Assembly: GCA_964472545.1 (NCBI GenBank)
Contig: CAYYNP010000171.1
Coordinates: 1 to 21,571, forward strand
Direction: 5' to 3'
DNA length: 21,571 bases
Source: CAYYNP01 sp964472545
Lineage (GTDB): Bacteria > Planctomycetota > Planctomycetia > Pirellulales > Thermoguttaceae
Shown here: positions 8,173 to 14,905 of the stretch, in pieces
Layout of the letters: every line of letters starts with the position of its first letter
Numbering within the stretch: position 1 is the first letter of the stretch
The notes under the pieces: model-generated
The model's input: only the letters and a program-made list of their open reading frames with translations
Databases searched by the model: none
Told to the model about the DNA's origin: nothing
Translations under genes and position numbers: made by a program

Positions 8173-8191
8173 GGCAAGCACCCTGCTTGCC
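8173..8191 (+). terminator. hairpin after secretin gene, possible terminator
   Basis: GGCAAGCA pairs perfectly with TGCTTGCC around a CCC loop, about 50 bp after the secretin stop. The bases after it are CTTGCGG rather than a T-run, so intrinsic termination would be weak. Downstream in the same 259-bp gap a TTGACA (8261-8266) matches the -35 consensus, but no convincing -10 follows at 16-18 bp. Confidence 0.35.
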
Positions 8192-8380
8192 TTGCGGAGT
8201 TCTGCGTCAAACGCAAGCCGGAAGGTTACGCCACCGTAAACGTCGTCCTAAAACGGAATGTTGACAGAACAGTGACACAGGCAGCCTCCGGAACTCTGGG
8301 TTTCTCAACGGACTGCTAAGCTATCCTTGACGTACGGACTACCGCCACGCGCCCCATGCCGACCGATGGGTAACACGGCC

Positions 8381-8941
8381 ATGACTCGATTGCTCGCCCT
8401 CGGACTGTTGTCGCTTCCCCTGCTGCTGGCCGGGTGTGGCGAGACCGACGCCGACGTCGACGAGGCCGATGCGCCGGCAGGTTCTCCCGCGGCCACCGAC
8501 GCGACGGCCGAGAATCCAACCGTAGTGAGCGAGCCGTCGGTGGCCCAATCGCCCCACCCGGCCACCGCTGTGGAGGCGCCGTCCACCGACGCCAAGGCAG
8601 TCGAACTTCCCTATCCGGACCGCCAAGATCTCTTTCTACCGCCGAAGGCACGTACCGTCGCAGCCGACACGCCCGATGTTCTCGACCCGGACGTGCAGTT
8701 GAAGGGCTTTGCCAACGTGGGGCGTGCGAAGGCCCTGCTGTTGATCGACGGGAGCGTGGTCGCACTGGCCGCCGGCGAGACCCGAGGCCACGTTCAGGTG
8801 CTCTCGATCGACCCGCCGCGCGTCACGCTTCAGCGAGGCGACCGGCAGTGGACCGAGAGCCTCTTCGAATCCACGCTGACAGTGGACCCGCCAACCACAA
8901 CTTCCTCGTCGAGGGCATCGGGGAATACGCCGCCGCAATAA
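8381..8941 (+). CDS. PilP/GspC-like lipoprotein
   Basis: This 186-residue predicted lipoprotein has the signal MTRLLALGLLSLPLLLAGC, with Cys19 as the lipidation site (lipobox LAGC). A Pro/Ala/Thr-rich linker (about 20-100) leads to a small beta domain (about 105-160). That domain reads LKGFANVGRAKALLLIDGSV then GHVQVLSIDPPRVTLQ, the strand pattern of PilP and of the GspC homology region. In type IV pilus systems PilP ties the PilN-PilO platform to the secretin, which is consistent with the genes before it. I prefer the ATG at 8381 because the lipoprotein signal begins exactly there; the in-frame ATG at 8366 would add five residues and neither has a strong ribosome binding site. The stop is 5 bp from the convergent stop of the rhamnosidase-like gene. 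The family call is by pattern, not strong identity. Confidence 0.65.
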   Translation: MTRLLALGLLSLPLLLAGCGETDADVDEADAPAGSPAATDATAENPTVVSEPSVAQSPHPATAVEAPSTDAKAVELPYPDRQDLFLPPKARTVAADTPDVLDPDVQLKGFANVGRAKALLLIDGSVVALAAGETRGHVQVLSIDPPRVTLQRGDRQWTESLFESTLTVDPPTTTSSSRASGNTPPQ

Positions 8942-8946
8942 GACCG

Positions 8947-11900
8947 CTATCGGTCCAGGCGAATCGTCTTCTCGGTGGCCGGAATCAGCCGCACCGGCCC
9001 CAACAGCCCCGATTCGTGCAGCGGTACCTCCCGCCATGGTTTGCGGGGCGTCCCCGATCCGGTGACGTTGGTTCGGCAGAACCGCTTCTCCGGGGGCAAG
9101 TGGGCGTCGCCGACCAGCCGGTTCGACCAGGTGTTGGCGATTTCGATCTCCAGCCGGTTGCTGCCCGGCCGTGCCACTTCGGTAATGTCGAGCCGATGTG
9201 GCGCCTTCCAGACGATTCCCAACGGCCGGCCGTTGAGCCAAACTTCACCGACGGCCCAGAGGCTGCCCAGATCCAGCAACAGCCGGCGATCTTCTCGTAG
9301 CCACTGCTCGGGGATCTCCGCCTCTGTCTCGTATCGAGCCGCCCCGGAGTAGTGGCGAATGGCGGGATCTGCATGCTCCGTCCAGGATGCGAGCGTTGGC
9401 AGCGTCACACGGTCGGGGGCTCCCAGACCGTCGAGAAACCGGACCGTCCACGGACCGGGCACGTTCGCCGGAGCCGGGACAGCCGGGATTTCCAGCTCGA
9501 TCGTGCGATCTTGCGACGTGCGCAGGCGGTACGTTCCGCCCTTCAATGCGGTGATGCGAATCTGCTCGTCGGCTGCCGACGCCGCACTCAGACCGGCCGG
9601 CAGTGAGACCAGATGGGGATCGTTCGCCGATGTGGCGGCGTCGTCTCGGCGGAAAACGACGAACAACGAACCGGCCGGCGGAAGACGTAGCGGGACCTGC
9701 ACACCATCGGCCGTCCGCCGGTAAACGGGCTGCGGCGCGATCCGCCCGGAGCCGGGCAGCCAAAGCTCGGGGCGTCCGCCGGCCACGCGAAAGTGCGCCT
9801 CGACCGACTCACTGCGCATCCGTTTGTTGCGAACGAAGTAGATGTCCGCCGTCGCGGTGCGGCGATGAATGAAATCCAAATCGGCATCGTGGCCGCCTTG
9901 CTCATCGGCCCCGCCTGCGGCCCGCCTCTGCTTTGTGCCGATGACGCGGAAGTCGGGACCGATGCCTCGTTCGAGGAGGATCTCCCGCAGCGTCGGCCCC
10001 CAGACGACTTTTCCCCGGCCATAGCGATGTGCGAGAGTTTTCGTGCCGTCGCAGCCTCCCCACAGCTTGTCGGCAAGCCGTTGAACTTGTCGATCGCATT
10101 CGGGATAGTCCATCAGCCCGTTGCCGCGAGTCGGCTTCCGCCCGACGACGGTGGCCCCCGCGGCGACCAGTTCTTCGATCTTCCACAGCACCCTAAGATC
10201 GACGTCTACGCGGTCAGGCAGCACTAACAGTTCGTACTGCATGCCGCCGGGCAGCGTAATTCGGCCGTCGCGTACGCCCATTCGCTGCAGCACCTCCGCG
10301 TTGACGACGTCGTAGTCGCGTCCCGGGCCGAGCGACGGATCGACGTGTTTCGGCGGCACGAAGTTGTAGCCTTGGTCGCCGTAGTAGTAGCAGACGTCGG
10401 CCACGAACTGCCCCTGTTGCAGCAGGAAGGAACAACGCGCCAGATAGTCGAGAAACGGCTTGGCCTTGGGCCACCAGACGAGATTCGCATTCAGATGGGT
10501 GCCGGCGCCGTAGACCCAGCCCGGCCGGCCCGCCTCGGGCGGCTGATGGGCGCCGGTGTGCCAGACCACGTGGTTCATCCCCTCGCAAAACGCCCGATCG
10601 GCCGACGGCTTCAGATCGAAGGGGCCGTCTTGCCAATGGTACATGCTGGTGAAGGCCTCCATGTGGACGCGGCGTTTGCCGTAAGCGTGGGCCGCACAGG
10701 CGGTTTCCTTGACGACCCACAAGCGATCGGCATCGGGCCGCTTGGGCCAGAACTCGCCGCGTACCTCGTCCAGCGCTCCCAGAGCCTTCAGCGCGTCGAC
10801 CGGCACTTGGTGGATCGGCGGGCCGGGGCCGCCGGCTTCCGATTCGACGCCCAATCCGGCCGCGTGGGCCACGTCGACCGCCTCGCGATAGTAGGCGTCG
10901 ACCAACAGGTCGCCGAGCGTCTTGCGGTAGTCGTAGATAAACCGCCGCGTCGTCTCGTCGTCGACCACCACGCTGCCGGAAAGCGCCGGCAGATACCGCG
11001 TCATGTCGTAGCCTCGGTAGCGGCGGAATTGCCCGAGCATGTCGGGTGTCCAGAGCGCGCCGCGGACTTCGTAGCTGGCCAGATAGAGCTGCTTCAGTGC
11101 GGTCCGGTCGAGTCGGCCCAGCTTTGACTCCAGCCGGCCGATGAGCGTTTGCAGAAAGGCTCGCGTGGCCTCGCGGCTGAAGTGGTCGGTCGCCAGGCCG
11201 TCGGAGTTCGGGCTGGGCACCTTCAGCCGCTCGCCGGTGTTCAAACAGACGTATCGCACCACGACCCATTTGCCGGCCGGGGCGTTCCATTGCAGCCGGC
11301 CGTCGGCGTCGACGCGATCGGTCAGATCGACAATCCTGGCGGGATCCTCAATCAGCAAAGGCGGCGGCCCGGCCGAACACCAACAGCCGCCCGCGCCCGT
11401 TGTGCTGCCGTCGTGTAAGTTCCCAGCCGTCCACGAACGATCGCGTCCCAGGGCCGGCGGATAGCCGAGCAATTCGGCCCCGTCGCGGTTGCGGTCGGCG
11501 GCGTGCGAAGCCACCACGTTGACGCCCCGTCGGTCGAACAACTCGAACTCGCCGAACTGCACGCGATCGAAGCTGCGGTTGTGCCCGCTGAGAATCCGCA
11601 GCCGCACGTAGCGGGCTTCCACGGGCGGCAGGTCGAAACGCTGCGGACCGCCGGCCGGCTCCAACGACGCCCGCAGGATTTCGCGAAAGGACTCTTCGGC
11701 AGGCGTGGTCGTGGAGACGGCAATCGAGAACTCGTCTGTGTACAGATGCTCCTCGCCGTACTTCTTCCGGTCGTCGCTCGGCGCGTTGTGCAGCACGGCG
11801 TGGTCGAGTGCCTGCACCCGCGGCGGATCGAGTTTGAAGACGAAGTCGTAGCCCGGCTGCCGTCGATCGGCCGGAATCGCCAACACGGCAACGTCCTTGT

Positions 11901-12447
11901 GGAAGGCCGGGCTTACGTCCGCGCGCCGCGGCGCCTTGGCGGGGACCGACGGAAACGGCAACACGCGGTCGACCGCGGCCGGCCCTTCGACGAGCGTCTC
12001 GGTTTGAAACAGTCCCATGCTCCCGTGCCGCGGCTCGACCCACGAGCCGCCCATGTCCCAACTGCTGGCCACCGAGAGCTGCACGTCCATCCCCAGCCGC
12101 CCGGCGATCTGCACCGCATGGACGATATCCTCGACCGACCGCTCACTCATAAACGCCGGTCCCGCCGGCGGCATCCCTTCCGCTGCCCCGCGAGCCCCCA
12201 TGTCGAAGATGCACAGCCCGCGCACACCGGCGTCGTGGTACGCCCTCAACTCGCGTTCGACGTGTTCGCGATTGACGTACCCGTTCAGCCAGAGCCAGTA
12301 GGCTGACGGACGGGCTTCGTTGGGGGGCGACTGGAAGCCGGCTTCGAGATCGATGCTCGCGGCGGGCGGTTCAGCGTGCAGCGGCATATCGACGGCACCA
12401 CACGCAAGGCAGGCGAGGCAGAAGAGCATCTGAATCTGTCTGACCAT
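8947..12447 (-). CDS. GH106-like alpha-L-rhamnosidase, secreted
   Basis: This is a 1166-residue exported glycoside hydrolase with the hallmarks of family 106. Residues 1-26 are a signal peptide. PPNEARPSAYWLWLNGYVN (41-59) and QLSVASSWDMGGSWVEPR (123-140) match conserved GH106 N-terminal segments. A discoidin-like beta region lies near 237-306 (VEARYVRLRILSGHNRSFDR). EAFTSMYHWQDGPFDLK, starting at Glu597, with GMNHVVWHTGAHQP is the GH106 central signature. Glu535, Glu537 and Glu597 are candidate catalytic acids (inference). The C-terminus has a GH2-type sugar-binding jelly roll (about 1040-1125, LGSLWAVGEVWLNGRPLGIVW). The enzyme would release alpha-L-rhamnose from complex polysaccharides such as rhamnogalacturonan or algal glycans. 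The start is at 12447 with GGAG 10 bp upstream, where the signal peptide begins; longer in-frame readings lack this. It lies 128 bp after the lyase gene on the same strand, probably co-transcribed. Confidence 0.85.
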   Translation of the reverse strand: MVRQIQMLFCLACLACGAVDMPLHAEPPAASIDLEAGFQSPPNEARPSAYWLWLNGYVNREHVERELRAYHDAGVRGLCIFDMGARGAAEGMPPAGPAFMSERSVEDIVHAVQIAGRLGMDVQLSVASSWDMGGSWVEPRHGSMGLFQTETLVEGPAAVDRVLPFPSVPAKAPRRADVSPAFHKDVAVLAIPADRRQPGYDFVFKLDPPRVQALDHAVLHNAPSDDRKKYGEEHLYTDEFSIAVSTTTPAEESFREILRASLEPAGGPQRFDLPPVEARYVRLRILSGHNRSFDRVQFGEFELFDRRGVNVVASHAADRNRDGAELLGYPPALGRDRSWTAGNLHDGSTTGAGGCWCSAGPPPLLIEDPARIVDLTDRVDADGRLQWNAPAGKWVVVRYVCLNTGERLKVPSPNSDGLATDHFSREATRAFLQTLIGRLESKLGRLDRTALKQLYLASYEVRGALWTPDMLGQFRRYRGYDMTRYLPALSGSVVVDDETTRRFIYDYRKTLGDLLVDAYYREAVDVAHAAGLGVESEAGGPGPPIHQVPVDALKALGALDEVRGEFWPKRPDADRLWVVKETACAAHAYGKRRVHMEAFTSMYHWQDGPFDLKPSADRAFCEGMNHVVWHTGAHQPPEAGRPGWVYGAGTHLNANLVWWPKAKPFLDYLARCSFLLQQGQFVADVCYYYGDQGYNFVPPKHVDPSLGPGRDYDVVNAEVLQRMGVRDGRITLPGGMQYELLVLPDRVDVDLRVLWKIEELVAAGATVVGRKPTRGNGLMDYPECDRQVQRLADKLWGGCDGTKTLAHRYGRGKVVWGPTLREILLERGIGPDFRVIGTKQRRAAGGADEQGGHDADLDFIHRRTATADIYFVRNKRMRSESVEAHFRVAGGRPELWLPGSGRIAPQPVYRRTADGVQVPLRLPPAGSLFVVFRRDDAATSANDPHLVSLPAGLSAASAADEQIRITALKGGTYRLRTSQDRTIELEIPAVPAPANVPGPWTVRFLDGLGAPDRVTLPTLASWTEHADPAIRHYSGAARYETEAEIPEQWLREDRRLLLDLGSLWAVGEVWLNGRPLGIVWKAPHRLDITEVARPGSNRLEIEIANTWSNRLVGDAHLPPEKRFCRTNVTGSGTPRKPWREVPLHESGLLGPVRLIPATEKTIRLDR

Positions 12448-12575
12448 ATCGATTTGTCTCCGTCCTCGGGAGTCTCCACACAGAGTGCCTACGATGATGT
12501 CCGAAAACAGTCTTGTGCAAGCACCGATGTGCATTTGGGATCCAATGCTACTCGCGGCCGGAGTTCGAACCATAC

Positions 12576-14093
12576 TCACTCCTTCGTCCCCATCGGGCCA
12601 ACGTACTCCTTCGCCACCACCACGTTATCAATATACACGTGCTGATCGTGCGGCGACGGCTGCTTGCCGCCGTGATAGACGTTCATCCAAATCTGCTCGA
12701 TCTTGAGCCGATCGACCAGGCGGAAGCGGATGTCGGTCTTCTCGAAGGCCGGCCGCCCGTCGACCCAGGCCTTGAGAATGCCGTTCTTTTCGCCCGGCGT
12801 GTTCAGCCGCAGGTACTGCTCGATGCAATACCAGCGGTTCTCTTCGAGGTAGCCCCGATAGCCCTGCTGCCAGAGCCAGTGGCTGCCGTATTGGCCCTGC
12901 ATGTCGGCGTGGTAGCAGTAGGTGCCGATCGGATGGCGTCCGGCCAACGGGTTGTCTGCCGGAATCGACAGATGAAACAGTCCCCGGGCCGACCAGCCAT
13001 CGGTGCCGTCGCTCTTGCGCCCGCCCCAGCCGGCGATTCCGTACGTGCCGCTAATGCCGGGCATCTTGCCGCCTTGGGTAGTCTGGTTCCAGTCGTCGCC
13101 CAGCCGCAGGTAATAGCGGAAGTAGATCTCCTCGGGCTCGAAGCCGGTCTCTTTGGCGAATTTGAACAACGTGTTCAGCGCCGTGTGCGAGCCTTCCGCG
13201 ATTCGCGAACGCAGGGCCTTTCCTTGCAGGGACTCGAACTTCCGTGGTGCGTCGCGGTCGACGGTGTCGATCATCTCCTTCGGTGCCGCGTGGGTCCACT
13301 GCTGGGCCCAGGCTGCCGACTCGAAATCGCAGCAGAGGAGGACGCTCGGATGTTGCGAGATTCCCCGGTCGCCGCGGTATTTCGCAGCCAGGCCCTCACG
13401 CGGCTCGACCGGTGGCGCGTCGTGGCCTTGGGCACAACGGAAGACTCCGATCGTGGCCGCGCCGTATTGCTTGGTGCTGAACAGCCGCAGCCTGGCACGC
13501 ACGTTGGGCCCCAACTTCTCGATCGACGACAGATCGAATCGCAGCAACGCGTGGTTCCCTCGCCCCGAAACCCGCAACACGTCGGCCGTGCCTTGGTTGC
13601 GATAGGTCGACGCGTCGAGATGCGTGTCCGCCTGAGGCGTCAGCACGACGGACTGCGCGCCGGCCGAAACGACGAGTTGTGGCCGCCGGTCGGCCGATGT
13701 TGCCTGACGGCTGGCGAAGACGATCGTGCCGCCGCCGTCGAGCGTGCGCAGGAAGAAACCCTGGTTCTGATGTGTGCCGCCGAGCCACTGGCGAACCAGT
13801 AGCGTCACCTCCCACTCGACCGGCTTCTGCGAGTCGTCGTCTTCGACGGTCGCCGTGGCGTACGCCCGATCGCCTTGCGACCGATCCTGCGCGTCGCGCC
13901 AATCGCCCAAGAAGTGGTTCCAGGCCAACAAGCCGGCCCGGTTGTAGTAGTCTCGCGTGGCCCCGTCGCTGCCGGCCGCCGTGCCCTCGGCCCAGTCGTT
14001 TTCGGCCGCAGGAGCGATCGCGGCTACCGCCAGCAACGCTACTGCCGGCAATAAGGCCAGGCCAGATTTCAGGCTGAGGGTTGCATGTCGCAT
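12576..14093 (-). CDS. DNRLRE/CBM96 plus PL14-like polysaccharide lyase, secreted
   Basis: This 505-residue exported protein begins with a signal peptide (1-30, ending AAIAPAA). Residues about 32-140 and 150-222 look like two partial DNRLRE (CBM96-type) beta modules. The marks are PVEWEVTLLVRQWLGG with NQGFFLRT, and LTPQADTHLDASTYRNQGTA with HALLRFDLSSI. Residues about 253-500 resemble the polysaccharide lyase 14 fold, which includes alginate and glucuronan lyases. Landmarks are EEIYFRYYLRLGDDW, GGKMPGISGTYG, ENRWYCIEQYLRLNTPG, GILKAWVDGRPAFE and HVYIDNVVVA. It would cleave a uronate-containing polymer by beta-elimination. The start at 14093 has AAGGAG 8 bp upstream and the signal peptide begins there. 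The specific substrate cannot be read from sequence; a non-catalytic glycan-binding role is the alternative. It lies upstream of the rhamnosidase gene on the same strand. Confidence 0.78.
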   Translation of the reverse strand: MRHATLSLKSGLALLPAVALLAVAAIAPAAENDWAEGTAAGSDGATRDYYNRAGLLAWNHFLGDWRDAQDRSQGDRAYATATVEDDDSQKPVEWEVTLLVRQWLGGTHQNQGFFLRTLDGGGTIVFASRQATSADRRPQLVVSAGAQSVVLTPQADTHLDASTYRNQGTADVLRVSGRGNHALLRFDLSSIEKLGPNVRARLRLFSTKQYGAATIGVFRCAQGHDAPPVEPREGLAAKYRGDRGISQHPSVLLCCDFESAAWAQQWTHAAPKEMIDTVDRDAPRKFESLQGKALRSRIAEGSHTALNTLFKFAKETGFEPEEIYFRYYLRLGDDWNQTTQGGKMPGISGTYGIAGWGGRKSDGTDGWSARGLFHLSIPADNPLAGRHPIGTYCYHADMQGQYGSHWLWQQGYRGYLEENRWYCIEQYLRLNTPGEKNGILKAWVDGRPAFEKTDIRFRLVDRLKIEQIWMNVYHGGKQPSPHDQHVYIDNVVVAKEYVGPMGTKE

Positions 14094-14169
14094 CGACGTG
14101 TCTCCTTCGTGATCGAGTTTCGTGCGGCGCTGAAGGTCGCCTCGTGCCCCGAGTGTGCGTCCAGTGGCG

Positions 14170-14198
14170 ATTATGCCGCAATCGACCGCGAGATGCCA
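14170..14198 (-). promoter_or_regulatory. candidate promoter for the lyase-rhamnosidase genes
   Basis: Reading the minus strand, GTGGCA (14198-14193) is 17 bp from CATAAT (14175-14170). These match four and five of six sigma-70 consensus bases. Transcription would start near 14163, about 70 bases before the lyase start. It is a motif match only. Confidence 0.3.
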
Positions 14199-14234
14199 CC
14201 TGCTGACCGGAATCAATCCCCCGACACATCTAAC

Positions 14235-14263
14235 TTGCCGAGAAAACCCAAATACCTTATAGT
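14235..14263 (+). promoter_or_regulatory. candidate sigma-70 promoter for zinc ribbon/EF-like gene
   Basis: TTGCCG (14235-14240) and TATAGT (14258-14263) are separated by exactly 17 bp and match four and five of six consensus bases. This predicts a start near 14270, about 15 bases before the ATG at 14285. It lies in the divergent gap with the lyase gene. Confidence 0.45.
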
Positions 14264-14284
14264 GGGGGTGCGAGGTCCGATGCC

Positions 14285-14707
14285 ATGGCAATCACCTGTC
14301 CGCGATGCGGTGCGGGTTTTGATGTAACGTTATTCCAATTTGGACGCCGAGTGCGATGCGACTGCGGTGCGGTGATGGACTATCCCGGCGATAGTCGCCG
14401 CGAGGGCCACGTCGTCGCCGTTCGGCCGGAATCTGGGGAGGACGTGAAGATGGCAGAGGTACTGCTCGGCAGAATCGCCAACTACTACGACCGCATCGGC
14501 GTGGCCGCCATCGAGATCACGCAAGACACGCTGGCCGTGGGCGATACGATCCACATCAAGGGCCATATCAGCGATTTCACCCAGACGATCGACGCCATGC
14601 AGATCGACGGCAAATCGGTCCCCGAGGCAACGGTCGGCGAGTCGGTCGCCATCAGAGCAGCCGAAAACGCCCGGGAGAACGACGCCGTGTTCAAGGTGAT
14701 TGGGTGA
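14285..14707 (+). CDS. zinc ribbon fused to EF-Tu domain II-like module
   Basis: This 140-residue protein has two parts. Residues 1-35 form a zinc-ribbon-like knuckle with Cys5, Cys8, Cys25 and Cys27 (CPRC then CDC), similar to the short MJ0042-type ribbons. Residues about 56-140 match the small translation elongation factor-like proteins that consist of only the beta-barrel domain II of EF-Tu. The match covers LLGRIANYYDRIGVAAIEIT, LAVGDTIHIKGHISDF, AMQIDGKSVPEATVGESVAI and NDAVFKV. There is no GTPase domain. In that family the role is not established; ribosome or RNA association is plausible by analogy. The start at 14285 has GAGGT 8 bp upstream. A second, stronger ribosome binding site precedes Met56, right at the domain junction. 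Its convergent neighbour lies beyond a palindromic repeat block. The domain calls are confident, the function is not. Confidence 0.8.
   Translation: MAITCPRCGAGFDVTLFQFGRRVRCDCGAVMDYPGDSRREGHVVAVRPESGEDVKMAEVLLGRIANYYDRIGVAAIEITQDTLAVGDTIHIKGHISDFTQTIDAMQIDGKSVPEATVGESVAIRAAENARENDAVFKVIG
14435..14452 (+). promoter_or_regulatory. internal ribosome binding site and alternative start
   Basis: GGGGAGG (14435-14441) lies 8 bp before the in-frame ATG at 14450, codon 56 of the zinc ribbon/EF-like gene. Starting there would give an 85-residue protein beginning MAEVLLGRI, equal to the stand-alone elongation factor-like family. Confidence 0.45.
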
Positions 14708-14763
14708 CGGCGTCGCGCCCCGATGCGATGAGGCAGGCAGGCCAGTCTTCGCCGGAAAACGTC

Positions 14764-14880
14764 ATAGTAGTCATCTCGCTCCGCGAGATGTCACTTCGTC
14801 TCGCGGAGCGAGACGGCTACTATCCGCGAGATGTCACTTCGTCTCGCGGAGCGAGACGACTACTATCCGCTACTATCCGC
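14764..14880. repeat. palindromic tandem repeat block between convergent genes
   Basis: Two 43-bp copies lie head to tail (14782-14824 and 14825-14867), differing only at 14816/14859 (G/A). A ten-base tail unit, TACTATCCGC, is then repeated (14861-14880). Each copy holds a hairpin with an 8-bp stem CGTCTCGC/GCGAGACG around GGA (14797-14815 and 14840-14858). A related hairpin ATCTCGC/GCGAGAT lies at 14773-14789. The segment 14764-14790 is also a near-perfect inverted copy of 14840-14867, so the whole block can fold as one large structure. It fills most of the 198-bp gap between two convergent genes and could act as a bidirectional terminator. Such palindromes resemble interspersed repeats of planctomycete genomes (recollection, unverified). 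Confidence 0.85.
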
Positions 14881-14905
14881 GAGTTCGCGAGTTCTCCGGC
14901 GAAGC

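Noticed and set aside
12555..12575. GTTCGAA-containing segment resembling a tRNA T-arm
   Set aside because: No matching acceptor, anticodon or D-arm could be placed around it on either strand, so it is a chance match.
12513..13802. 429-residue open frame on the plus strand opposite the lyase gene
   Set aside because: It overlaps the well-supported lyase gene in antisense, has no signal, ribosome binding site or recognisable domain, and fits GC-rich shadow coding.
14764..14880. CRISPR array
   Set aside because: The 43-bp units are directly adjacent without unique spacers, and there are only two copies and no cas gene.
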